Shown one piece after another: positions 51,793 to 59,884 of a stretch of 64,000 nt of DNA. The position numbers and the translations under genes were made by a program. Under the pieces are notes generated by a model. It ran no database searches. It was given only the letters and a program-made list of their open reading frames with translations, and was not told where the DNA came from. This DNA is from Galbibacter mesophilus (lineage in GTDB: Bacteria > Bacteroidota > Bacteroidia > Flavobacteriales > Flavobacteriaceae), in NCBI RefSeq assembly GCF_023721415.1, contig NZ_JAMQVC010000001.1:62001-126000 (forward strand), written 5' to 3'. How positions within the stretch are numbered: position 1 is the first letter of the stretch; each line of letters begins with the position of its first letter.

Positions 51793-52512
51793 ATGATCAA
51801 GAAATTCATCGATAGAGAGTCGGGAAAAATCACCGAACAAAAAGTAATGAATGCCATTACAATTGACTGCGTTATTTTTGGTTTTAACGAAGGTAAATTG
51901 GAAGTCTTATTGGTTGAGCATGCCGAAGGAATAAGCAAAGGACAATGGGGTCTTCCCGGAGGATGGATAAAAGAAGATGAAAGTATCGATGCAGCTGCCA
52001 ATAGATTATTGTTTGAGCTTACAGGTATAGCGGATGTGTATTTGGAGCAACTTAAAGCTTTTGGCGATCCAGAGCGATTCCCTCTCGGCCGGGTAATTAC
52101 CGTTGGTTATTACGCTTTGATAAAAAAAGATGACTACGATGTAAAAGCTGGATTTACTGCTTCCGACGCTAAATGGTACCAACTTGATGAAATCCCCGAA
52201 CTTATTTATGATCACCGGGAAATTCTTGATTACAGCTTGAATCAATTGAAAAACAGAGTGCGACAAGCACCAATCGGTTTCAATTTGCTTCCTGAAAAAT
52301 TTACATTGCTGCAATTGATGCAACTCTATCAGGAAATCTTAAATGTTGAATTGGACAAACCGAACTTCCGAAGAAAAATTTTAAAAATGAAATTGTTGGT
52401 AGATCTAAAGGAAAAACAAAAAGACGTTTCCCATCGAGCTGCCAAACTCTACAAGTTTGATCCCGCCATATATGAAAAGCTTACCCAAAAGGGCTTTAAT
52501 TTTGAGCTATAA
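51793..52512 (+). CDS. Nudix-domain transcriptional regulator (NrtR/AraR type), probable xyl regulator
   Basis: This 239-residue protein combines an N-terminal Nudix fold (about 15-150) with a C-terminal winged helix (about 165-239, KFTLLQLMQLYQEIL then DKPNFRRKILKM). The Nudix box is degenerate: in the region GGWIKEDESIDAAANRLLF the catalytic REuxEE becomes RLLFEL, so two glutamates needed for hydrolysis are gone. This fits a ligand-sensing, non-catalytic domain. Regulators of this build control arabinose or xylose use in Bacteroidetes (AraR of Bacteroides). It is divergent from xylBA with two palindromes between them. Confidence 0.85.
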   Translation: MIKKFIDRESGKITEQKVMNAITIDCVIFGFNEGKLEVLLVEHAEGISKGQWGLPGGWIKEDESIDAAANRLLFELTGIADVYLEQLKAFGDPERFPLGRVITVGYYALIKKDDYDVKAGFTASDAKWYQLDEIPELIYDHREILDYSLNQLKNRVRQAPIGFNLLPEKFTLLQLMQLYQEILNVELDKPNFRRKILKMKLLVDLKEKQKDVSHRAAKLYKFDPAIYEKLTQKGFNFEL

Positions 52513-52533
52513 AATCTAGAGTTACTCAAAAGC

Positions 52534-53604
52534 TTATTCCTTTAACTCACCATTTTCCACATACCAATATTGCCACTCACCACCATTAGCTGTTTTCCAA
52601 TCGTTAAGATTGAAGGTGTGGTTACCGTCATTAGTACCTTTTACAGAATATACTTTTAGTGCTTTGTTATTTTTATTCCATTCCAAAGGTTCCCCATCTT
52701 CACAAACTTCTGGTACATTGTTTTCAATTTCTGGATTTGGTTGAATAAAATACGCGTTATCATCATAATCAGGTGCTCCCCCATAAATGGTAGCCAAACC
52801 CTTTTCATCAATACAAACAGAGGTATATTCATCACAGGCAATTCCTTTTGCCCTAATTCCATAATCCTTAACCATTCGCGCTAAAAATGTCACATGGCGC
52901 CCTTTTCGATCTGGATTATCATAGTGCGTGTCGGTAATAACATCGGTCAAATAATCATTTTGGATGAATGTTGAATTACTTATAGTAACATAATTATCGT
53001 AAGGATTTCTTAGCGCTTCGTTTGAAGTCACAGACCCATTCTGGGCAGTATAATAGAATTTACCCTGGATTGCCATTCCGGCACTTGTACCCCCAATAAC
53101 AATATTGCGATTGTTAATACCATTGTTTATGGCCGTCGCCACCGGTGTATTTCTCCAAAAGGAAATATAATCCCATTGGTCACCACCAGCAAACCAAATG
53201 GCTTCTGCTTTGTTTATTTTATTCAGCACATTTTGGTCTGAACTGGAATTGCCATTATGAAAAACAATGGTTTCCACAGAATTGAGATTTACACCCAAAT
53301 CAGAATAAAAGTAATCATTGTAGCCATCGTCTCCAGAGGTTCTTAAAACCAAAACGTCACCACCTTTTGCGCGGTTTAAGAACCATTTCATGGCATTATC
53401 ATCTTCTGTAGCACCACCCATTAAGCAGACTCCTCCTTGGGGACTTGTAGTCTTATCGTTGGTGCTTCCAACTTTATAGGATGTGTAATTGTTGGAAGTC
53501 GTAGCAAAGGCCGGGTTTAAAGTTGCTTCTTCGGTTTGCTCTTCGGAACAAGAGCAGATTACAATACATAAAAAGGCAAGCGTAACATTTAAGAATGATT
53601 TCAT
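52534..53604 (-). CDS. Cyanophycinase-family lipoprotein (DTHY paralogue 2)
   Basis: This 356-residue protein of the class I glutamine amidotransferase-like, peptidase S51/cyanophycinase family has a lipoprotein signal (lipidated Cys, about residue 19). The nucleophile elbow is GGTSAG with Ser174. GGDQ lies at about 140-143, and the His block is DTHY (His227) instead of DQHF of CphB. The last triad member would be the Glu of ACDE. A C-terminal extension of about 80 residues carries NDGNHTFNLNDW and GGEWQYWYVENGELKE. It is nearly identical in its last 100 residues to the gene upstream (53781-54860). It is the last gene of the putative cyanophycin locus. Confidence 0.82.
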   Translation of the reverse strand: MKSFLNVTLAFLCIVICSCSEEQTEEATLNPAFATTSNNYTSYKVGSTNDKTTSPQGGVCLMGGATEDDNAMKWFLNRAKGGDVLVLRTSGDDGYNDYFYSDLGVNLNSVETIVFHNGNSSSDQNVLNKINKAEAIWFAGGDQWDYISFWRNTPVATAINNGINNRNIVIGGTSAGMAIQGKFYYTAQNGSVTSNEALRNPYDNYVTISNSTFIQNDYLTDVITDTHYDNPDRKGRHVTFLARMVKDYGIRAKGIACDEYTSVCIDEKGLATIYGGAPDYDDNAYFIQPNPEIENNVPEVCEDGEPLEWNKNNKALKVYSVKGTNDGNHTFNLNDWKTANGGEWQYWYVENGELKE

Positions 53605-53780
53605 AATGTAAGATTTAAAAGGTTAATAAAAATGTGTACAGATTTTCTAACAACTCATAAGAGCGTTGGTTAAAATCTGAAACTGAAAAATCCAGTCTTA
53701 TTTGAAAAATTTAGTAGGAATGTTTAGTTCCCATAAAACCTATCTTATTTTATTTATCGCTTACCCGTTCCAAGAGAAGC

Positions 53781-54860
53781 TTATTCCTTTAACTCACCAT
53801 TTTCCACATACCAATATTGCCACTCACCTCCATTAGCTGTTTGCCAATCGTTAAGATTGAAGGTGTGGTTACCGTCATTGGTGCCTTTTACTGCATATAC
53901 TTTTAATGCTTTGCTATTTTTATTCCATTCCAAAGGTTCCCCATCTTCACAAACCTCTGGTGCATTGTTTTCAATTTCTGGATTTGGTTGAATAAAATAA
54001 GCGTTGTCATCATAATCAGGTGCTCCTCCATAGATGGTAGCCAAACCCTTTTCATCAATACATACAGACGTATATTCATCGCATGCGATTCCTTTTCCTG
54101 CAACACCGTTATCTTTACGAATTCTTGCAAGAAAAGCTACGTGACGACCCTTCCGATCAGGATTGTCATAATGGGTATCGGTAATTACTTCAGCAAGAAT
54201 TTTATTATCTATAAATTCTTCGTTTCCAATTGTCATATCCTGATTATAAGGATTCATCAACGCTTCATCTGATTTTACCGACCCTCGTTGTGCCGAATAA
54301 TAAAACCCTCCTTGAATGGCCATTCCGGCGCTGGTACCGCCAATAACTATATTTCTTTCCGTAATGGCTTTATTAATGAGTTCCGCTACTTTTGTGTCTC
54401 TCCAAAACGAAACATAATCCCATTGATCACCGCCTGCAAACCAAATGGCTTCTGCATTGTTAATTTGCGTATGTAGATAATCATCATCGCTAGCTTTTGC
54501 ATTCTTGCAAACAATGGTTTCTACAGAGTTTAGATCGACTCCTAACTCTGAAAACATGTAGTTGTTATAGCCGTCACTTCCAGAAGTACGCAACACCAAA
54601 ACATCACCACCATCGGCACGGTTTAAAAACCATTTCATGGCACGGTCGTTTTCTGTCGCGCCTCCCATTAGGCAAATTCCTCCTTTCGGCGTCGTTTTTT
54701 TATCAGTTTCACTTCCCGTAACATACGACACATAATCTTTTGATGCTACCGGCGGATCCGGTTCTGGAGTCGTTTGTGTTTCGTCTTCTCCTCCTGAAGA
54801 GCAGGAAATAACTAAAATTCCTATCATTAAAAACATCATTCTTAAATAATCCATCTTCAT
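53781..54860 (-). CDS. Cyanophycinase-family lipoprotein (DTHY paralogue 1)
   Basis: This 359-residue lipoprotein (Cys20 after LVIS, then an SSGGEDETQ linker) has the cyanophycinase fold. Visible are GGDQW at 143-147, Ser177 in GGTSAG, His230 in DTHYDNPDRKGRH, and Glu262 in GIACDEYTSVCIDE, a Ser-His-Glu triad as in CphB. CphB has DQHF at the His block; the Gln-to-Thr change could alter substrate contacts. The C-terminal extension is shared with the neighbouring paralogue. The two genes are tandem copies 176 nt apart. Surface exposure and an extracellular role in polymer or beta-aspartyl peptide cleavage are inferred. Confidence 0.83.
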   Translation of the reverse strand: MKMDYLRMMFLMIGILVISCSSGGEDETQTTPEPDPPVASKDYVSYVTGSETDKKTTPKGGICLMGGATENDRAMKWFLNRADGGDVLVLRTSGSDGYNNYMFSELGVDLNSVETIVCKNAKASDDDYLHTQINNAEAIWFAGGDQWDYVSFWRDTKVAELINKAITERNIVIGGTSAGMAIQGGFYYSAQRGSVKSDEALMNPYNQDMTIGNEEFIDNKILAEVITDTHYDNPDRKGRHVAFLARIRKDNGVAGKGIACDEYTSVCIDEKGLATIYGGAPDYDDNAYFIQPNPEIENNAPEVCEDGEPLEWNKNSKALKVYAVKGTNDGNHTFNLNDWQTANGGEWQYWYVENGELKE

Positions 54861-54923
54861 ATTGTTTTAAATTAATTTTTTATTCGAATATCCGTAATCT
54901 GTCTTACTTAATTTACTTTCTCC

Positions 54924-54987
54924 TCGAGCGCAGTCGAGAGGTAATCTAGGCTTCAAGCATGTAAAATGTGGTCTCGACTGCGCTCGA
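54924..54987. repeat. Inverted repeat with 16-bp arms
   Basis: TCGAGCGCAGTCGAGA (54924-54939) and TCTCGACTGCGCTCGA (54972-54987) are perfect complements around a 32-nt loop. They lie in the gap between the transporter gene and the first DTHY cyanophycinase gene. There is no T-run, so it is more a dispersed palindromic repeat than a terminator. It may reduce or stabilise expression of the downstream genes. Confidence 0.7.
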
Positions 54988-55042
54988 CCTGACATTTATA
55001 TTCCTATTTATGAGTCATTAAAGTAGTTCAGTTTTTTAAAAA

Positions 55043-56428
55043 TCACCAACTAAATAATAGTAGCGGTGGCAACATCAACAGCATTGCAACTATAACCAAC
55101 AATATGAAAATTGGTAAAATCCACTGTAACCATTTGTTGTATGGGATTTTTGCAATAGACAAAGCGCCCATGGTAACCCCGCTGGTTGGCACAATTACAT
55201 TTGTTAATCCGTCCCCCATTTGAAAAGCCAGCACAGCTACTTGCCTACTCACACCAATTAAATCGCTTAAAGGAGCAATAATGGGCATTGTTAAAGCTGC
55301 CTGTCCCGAACCAGAAGGAATAAAAAAGTTTAAGCAACATTGAAAAACAAACATCAATTCTGCAGAAACAAATTTGGGCATATTTCCTGCGACCAAAGCG
55401 ACTTCATTTAAAATAGTGTCTATAATCTTTCCATCTTGAGCTATGACCAATAATCCTTTTGCCAAGCCGATGACCAAGGCGGCCGTCATCATTTCTTTGG
55501 CACCATCAATAAAAACGGCAATTGCTTTGTTAATTGGAATTTTAAAAATAAAGGCTGAAACCATTGCAAGTCCAATAAACAAGCCCGCTATTTCATTGAT
55601 ATACCATTCAAAATAAACCACTCCAATGATGAGCAAAACCAACGCAAGAAAAAAAGTAATCAATATCAATTTTCTTGACGAATTCAATTCAGGGAAATCA
55701 GCAGTTTCGTAATTTTCTTCTTCTTGGTTTTCCTGATTTATTAGCAAACTATTCTTCGGATCTTTATCCAACTTAGCAGCATAACGAACAATGGCAATGC
55801 ATGCAATGGAAGTTAAAATAACCCACACTATTAATCGGTATTCAATTCCGCTAAAAATTGCAATTTGAGCTATACTCTGTGCAATACCAATGGTAAACGG
55901 ATTTGTAATTGCGCCCGCAAAACCAACACCCGTTCCCAAAACTGGAATGGCTGTTCCCAATAAAGCATCATAGCCCATCGCTTTTGCTAGAGGAATGGTA
56001 ATTAAAATAAACACCAATACTTCTTCACTCATCCCAAAAGTAGCTCCCGCTAAGGAAAACAATGCGGTAATTCCTGCTAAGATTGCTTTTTTATATTGTG
56101 GATATTTCTTTCCGAAGGTGATTATTCGGTACAAGCCTGCATTTATAGCGCCCGTGTAAGTAATTACTGAAAATGCACCCCCTACCAAGAATACAAATGC
56201 AATTACAAAGGATGCAGCATTAAAACCTTTAATGGGAGCCGTTAAAAAAGCGGCAATTCCCTGCGGTTTAGGGGCAACTTCTTTGTAAGAACCCGCTACA
56301 ATCACTTCTCTTCCATCAACTACAGCCGTATCAAATTCTCCGGCTGGAACAATCCATGTAAGTGCAATAAAAAAAAGACTTATCACAAGAATAATGGTAA
56401 TCGTGTCTGGAAATTTCTTTAGTTGCAT
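55043..56428 (-). CDS. YfcC-family inner-membrane transporter
   Basis: This 461-residue protein has about 11-12 predicted membrane helices (first at about 8-27, ending with ILPIFILLVIVAMLLMLPPLLLF). Motifs typical of the YfcC/ArcD-like (DUF/C4-dicarboxylate carrier) family are GGAFSVITYTGAINAGL near 82, GMSEEVLVFILITIPLAKAMGYD near 132, and FIPSGSGQAALTMPIIAPLSDLIGVSRQ near 365. YfcC proteins are considered transporters of basic amino acids or peptides. Between a cyanophycinase and DTHY paralogues, the likely cargo is beta-Asp-Arg dipeptide, arginine or aspartate. It starts 11 nt after the cyanophycinase gene, so it is in the same operon. Confidence 0.82.
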   Translation of the reverse strand: MQLKKFPDTITIILVISLFFIALTWIVPAGEFDTAVVDGREVIVAGSYKEVAPKPQGIAAFLTAPIKGFNAASFVIAFVFLVGGAFSVITYTGAINAGLYRIITFGKKYPQYKKAILAGITALFSLAGATFGMSEEVLVFILITIPLAKAMGYDALLGTAIPVLGTGVGFAGAITNPFTIGIAQSIAQIAIFSGIEYRLIVWVILTSIACIAIVRYAAKLDKDPKNSLLINQENQEEENYETADFPELNSSRKLILITFFLALVLLIIGVVYFEWYINEIAGLFIGLAMVSAFIFKIPINKAIAVFIDGAKEMMTAALVIGLAKGLLVIAQDGKIIDTILNEVALVAGNMPKFVSAELMFVFQCCLNFFIPSGSGQAALTMPIIAPLSDLIGVSRQVAVLAFQMGDGLTNVIVPTSGVTMGALSIAKIPYNKWLQWILPIFILLVIVAMLLMLPPLLLFSW

Positions 56429-56439
56429 TTGTGCACTAT

Positions 56440-57339
56440 TTAGTGGTTTCTTAAACTGAATTTTTTTCCTGGCAAAACTACTTGGGTTTGAAGGGAATCA
56501 CCACCCAGTAGTCCGTTCTGTTTCTGAATTTTAGTAGCCTTGTTTTTTACTACAATCACTTGGGATTTCCCAGCTACCGTGGCAGAGTCGCCTTCCACAA
56601 TAATTGCGGTAGACTCATCTATCCCTATGGCTGTTTCCCGTGGATGCTCCAACGCTACACTTAGCAAACGGTTCATACGCATACGCTGAATAAAATGCTG
56701 ATCGATAATTGCATTTTCCAAAAGTCCCAATCCTTCTACAATCTCAATATTATCTGCCTCAATGGTTTTGAAGTCACCCGTGTATTCTGGATGTTTAAAC
56801 TCATCTCCAGTAATCATTTTTTTACTCATTACTGCTGCGCCTGCACTCGTTCCTGCAATGATACCCCCTTTCTCATAAGCCGATTTTATTGCTTTTTGAA
56901 TAGGCGTATTTAGTGTCACATCCATAAACTTAGTTTGGTCGCCGCCAGAAATATAAATGAGCTTTGCCTGTTCTAGAGAGTCAATCCAATTTGGATTATT
57001 ATTTTCTTTCTGAAAATTGTATCCCTTTATTTTTTCTTCGGAAATGCCTAACTCTAAAAATTGTTTAGAAGCATAATACACCGCAGAATCCGGTTCGCTG
57101 CTAGACATAGGAAGAATCACCAAATAATCTTCCGAAGTAAAATCACTAACAGTAAGAAGCTTTCGAATCAACTCAGGAGGTCTTTTACCACCACCGATAA
57201 TGAATAGCTTTCCTTTTGCAGTATTTTCAACTTTCAATTTTTCATCAGCTAGCGTTTCATTTAAATCTGCTTTTTTACTTTCACAGCTAAAAAAAACAAA
57301 ACACAATAAAAGTACTCTAAACCATTTTGAGAGTTTCAT
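56440..57339 (-). CDS. cphB: Cyanophycinase (CphB-like lipoprotein)
   Basis: CphB-type enzymes cut cyanophycin (poly-Asp backbone with Arg side chains) into beta-Asp-Arg dipeptides. This 299-residue protein has a lipoprotein signal with Cys19 (CFVFFSC). SGGDQ lies at 131-135, the nucleophile Ser165 in AGTSAGAAVMS (162-172), the canonical DQHF at 213-216 with His215 and the following RMRMNRL basic segment, and Glu242 in GIDES. This is the full Ser-His-Glu set. Unlike cytoplasmic cyanobacterial CphB, it is exported. It lies 17 nt after the isoaspartyl peptidase gene, which performs the next step. Confidence 0.88.
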   Translation of the reverse strand: MKLSKWFRVLLLCFVFFSCESKKADLNETLADEKLKVENTAKGKLFIIGGGKRPPELIRKLLTVSDFTSEDYLVILPMSSSEPDSAVYYASKQFLELGISEEKIKGYNFQKENNNPNWIDSLEQAKLIYISGGDQTKFMDVTLNTPIQKAIKSAYEKGGIIAGTSAGAAVMSKKMITGDEFKHPEYTGDFKTIEADNIEIVEGLGLLENAIIDQHFIQRMRMNRLLSVALEHPRETAIGIDESTAIIVEGDSATVAGKSQVIVVKNKATKIQKQNGLLGGDSLQTQVVLPGKKFSLRNH

Positions 57340-57356
57340 AATTTGCTTTTTAAGTT

Positions 57357-58298
57357 TTATTCTTCATCATCCCAGATGAAAACTTTCTTATCGGAATCTG
57401 TTACAAAACCACGATACATCCCGCCGGAATTGTACGGCATTGTAAAGCCACCATTTTTATCCACGGCTATGAGTCCGCCTTCACCACCCATTTTTCCCTG
57501 GTGTTCATGAATGGCGATTTTAGACGCTTCTTCCAAAGAAAGTTGTCCGTATTCCATTAAGTTGGAAACTGTGGAGGCAACTGTAGCCCGAATAAAAAAC
57601 TCGCCAATTCCCGTACAAGAAACGGCACAAGTTTTATTATTGGCATAAGTACCGCATCCTATAATTGCTGTGTCTCCAACACGTCCATCTAATTTATTGG
57701 TCATTCCTCCCGTAGAAGTTGCCGAGGCTACATTTCCATCAGAATCAATTGCTACTGCACCTACGGTTCCCATTTTTAGGTTTGAATGATCCAGAAAAAT
57801 GGCATCTTCTGATAATTCCTTCGCCTGCTCCCATTGTTTCTTTCTGAAATCGTTGTCAAAATACTGGTTTTCTACCATTTCACAACCTAATTTTTCAGCA
57901 AAAACATCGGCATTTGTTCCAGACATCATAACCACATCTTTATTTTTCAAAAGTTCCTTGGCAAACAACACCGGATTTTTAACCCGTTCGCTATTAGCTA
58001 CCGCACCTGCTTGTAAAGTGGCTCCTTCCATTACGGAAGCTTCCAAGAAATGTTTTCCGCTTCTAGCATATACAGACCCTTTTCCTGCATTAAAATAGGC
58101 GCTGTTTTCCAAAGCCTCAACCGCAGCGCAAACCGCATCTACGGCGCTTCCTCCTTTTTCAAGGATTTTTTCTCCTGCCGTAAGGCTCTTTTTCAGATCT
58201 TTCACGATTGCTTTTTTCTCTTTATCGGAAAGTTCCTCTTTACTTATCACTCCTGCACCACCATGTATGCACAACGAAAATTTTTGCTTTTTACTCAT
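57357..58298 (-). CDS. iaaA: Isoaspartyl peptidase / L-asparaginase (Ntn-hydrolase)
   Basis: This enzyme cleaves beta-aspartyl dipeptides, including beta-Asp-Arg from cyanophycin. It matures by self-cleavage before a Thr nucleophile, here Thr178 in MGTVGAVA. The 313-residue precursor has the HGGAG motif near 12-16, YFNAGKGSVY near 68-77, the substrate-binding NKLDGRVGDT near 201-210 and GCGTYANN near 214. No signal peptide is seen, so it is cytoplasmic. It lies 17 nt upstream of cyanophycinase and downstream of susD, separated from the latter by a hairpin. The order supports complete degradation to Asp and Arg. Confidence 0.9.
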   Translation of the reverse strand: MSKKQKFSLCIHGGAGVISKEELSDKEKKAIVKDLKKSLTAGEKILEKGGSAVDAVCAAVEALENSAYFNAGKGSVYARSGKHFLEASVMEGATLQAGAVANSERVKNPVLFAKELLKNKDVVMMSGTNADVFAEKLGCEMVENQYFDNDFRKKQWEQAKELSEDAIFLDHSNLKMGTVGAVAIDSDGNVASATSTGGMTNKLDGRVGDTAIIGCGTYANNKTCAVSCTGIGEFFIRATVASTVSNLMEYGQLSLEEASKIAIHEHQGKMGGEGGLIAVDKNGGFTMPYNSGGMYRGFVTDSDKKVFIWDDEE

Positions 58299-58444
58299 TC
58301 TAAATATTATAATTCAACTCAATAAGACGTTCAACGTCCACGATCCATCCTACCACTAAACAAGCAACGTAGGCTGTGTCTTTTATGAGGGATTAATAAG
58401 AAAAGAATCAAAAACGAATTTTAATTCTCTAAACGATGTTTTAA

Positions 58445-58490
58445 GTCGGGAAAGCCTTTTACGAAACATGAAACTAAAAGGCTTCCCGAC
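58445..58490 (-). other. Hairpin between susD and iaaA
   Basis: On the minus strand GTCGGGAAGCCTTTTA (58490-58475) pairs with TAAAAGGC-T-TTCCCGAC (58461-58445), a stem of about 16 bp with one bulged base and no T-run. It lies in the 212-nt gap between susD and iaaA. Such hairpins after susCD often protect the upstream mRNA or mark partial termination, giving more SusCD than enzyme. That role is inference. Confidence 0.6.
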
Positions 58491-58510
58491 TATAGGTTTG
58501 GGGTGGGTAT

Positions 58511-59863
58511 CTAGTACCCAGGATTTTGAACAATGACTCCTCCGGAAATAGCAACTTCCGATTGGGGGATTGGATACACCGTTCTAAAAGATTCGATCCC
58601 TAAAATTTCTTCTGCCTTTTCCAAACGCACAACATCAAACCAGCGGTGCCCTTCAAAAGCTAATTCTCTTGCTCTTTCTTCCAAAAGAACATCTACAAAG
58701 GCATCGTAATTTGGTGCATCGGCAGCTGTAATAGGCATGCCTGGCAGCGATCTTGTGCGCACCATGTTTAGGGTTTCGATAGCATCGGTTAAGTTATTGG
58801 GTGTTTGTCTTGCTTGCGCTTCTGCTTTTATTAAATAAATTTCAGATAGTTTTATTAGAATTGCGTTGGCACTTACTTCACCATCATTGGTCCCGTATTT
58901 ATCTACAAAAACTACTCTTCCATCGTCGTAATATTTATCACCCCTCGGATCGTCGTCATCTGCCATATTCACATAGAAATCATCATAGCTAGCAGAAATT
59001 TCTGGTGTTCCAATAGACAAAAATGATGTAAGGCTATTCCCGTCGGTATCTAAAAATTGAAGTTCCAAAATAGCTTCCAAAGAACCTTCAACGTCATAAA
59101 TATCATTGTAATCTCTATTTAAATCATAATCCCCATTACTAATTACCGCATCGGCGTATTGCTCGGCCATGGCATATTCCCCTTGGTATAAATACACTCT
59201 CGCCAATAACGCTTCGGCTGCTGCTTTTGAAGCAAAAAATCTGTTATCGCTATAGTCCAACATATCGATTGCCATCAAAAGGTCTGAAATAATTTGTTGA
59301 TACGCTTCTGATACGGAGGCTCTTGGAATTGTTAAAGCTTCGTCTGCACCAATGTAATTAGTGAAGACAGGTATACCAAATTCAGAATTCATATCCGTAA
59401 ATTGTCCAAATTGACGTAATGCATCAAAAAGACCTAATGCTCTCAAAAAATGACCGGAACCAATAGCATTGGCATCGTCTATTTGTAATTCTTCAGCTTT
59501 ATTTAGAATTAAATTACTAGCATTTACAACCGCATACGCATCAATCCAAGCACTTTCAATGTAAAGGTTTGTAGTAGGAATTTTTGCATTTTCTAATTCG
59601 ATAAAACGCTCGCGAAAACCAGAAGCATCTCCTATACCTCCCGTAACGGCGTGGACCAATGTAAATTCTCCGCCGTAATAGGTTCCGCTCTGTAGAATGT
59701 CATACAATCCTACAACGGCAGAATTCAATGAAATCTGATCTGTTATTGCCTCTTCAGAAGGCACTTCGTCATCTAGATTTACCTCTAAAACCTCACTACA
59801 ACTCTGCAGTGAAACAAAAAGGCATATTGCTGTAGCTAAAAGCCAAATATTTATCTTTTGCAT
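58511..59863 (-). CDS. RagB/SusD-family surface lipoprotein
   Basis: SusD-like lipoproteins sit on the cell surface as a lid over SusC and bind the nutrient. This 450-residue protein has a lipoprotein signal with Cys22 (SLQSC) and the start SEVLEVNLDDEVPSEEAI. Tetratricopeptide-like helices include AAEALLARVYLYQGEYAMAEQYADAVI. The C-terminal SusD signature is ELAFEGHRWFDVVRLEKAEEI, then YPIPQSEV. It lies 21 nt after susC. By context the ligand is a cyanophycin fragment, not a sugar; no carbohydrate enzyme is in the locus. Confidence 0.93.
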   Translation of the reverse strand: MQKINIWLLATAICLFVSLQSCSEVLEVNLDDEVPSEEAITDQISLNSAVVGLYDILQSGTYYGGEFTLVHAVTGGIGDASGFRERFIELENAKIPTTNLYIESAWIDAYAVVNASNLILNKAEELQIDDANAIGSGHFLRALGLFDALRQFGQFTDMNSEFGIPVFTNYIGADEALTIPRASVSEAYQQIISDLLMAIDMLDYSDNRFFASKAAAEALLARVYLYQGEYAMAEQYADAVISNGDYDLNRDYNDIYDVEGSLEAILELQFLDTDGNSLTSFLSIGTPEISASYDDFYVNMADDDDPRGDKYYDDGRVVFVDKYGTNDGEVSANAILIKLSEIYLIKAEAQARQTPNNLTDAIETLNMVRTRSLPGMPITAADAPNYDAFVDVLLEERARELAFEGHRWFDVVRLEKAEEILGIESFRTVYPIPQSEVAISGGVIVQNPGY

Positions 59864-59884
59864 CTTTATAAAATTCAGTAGTTA

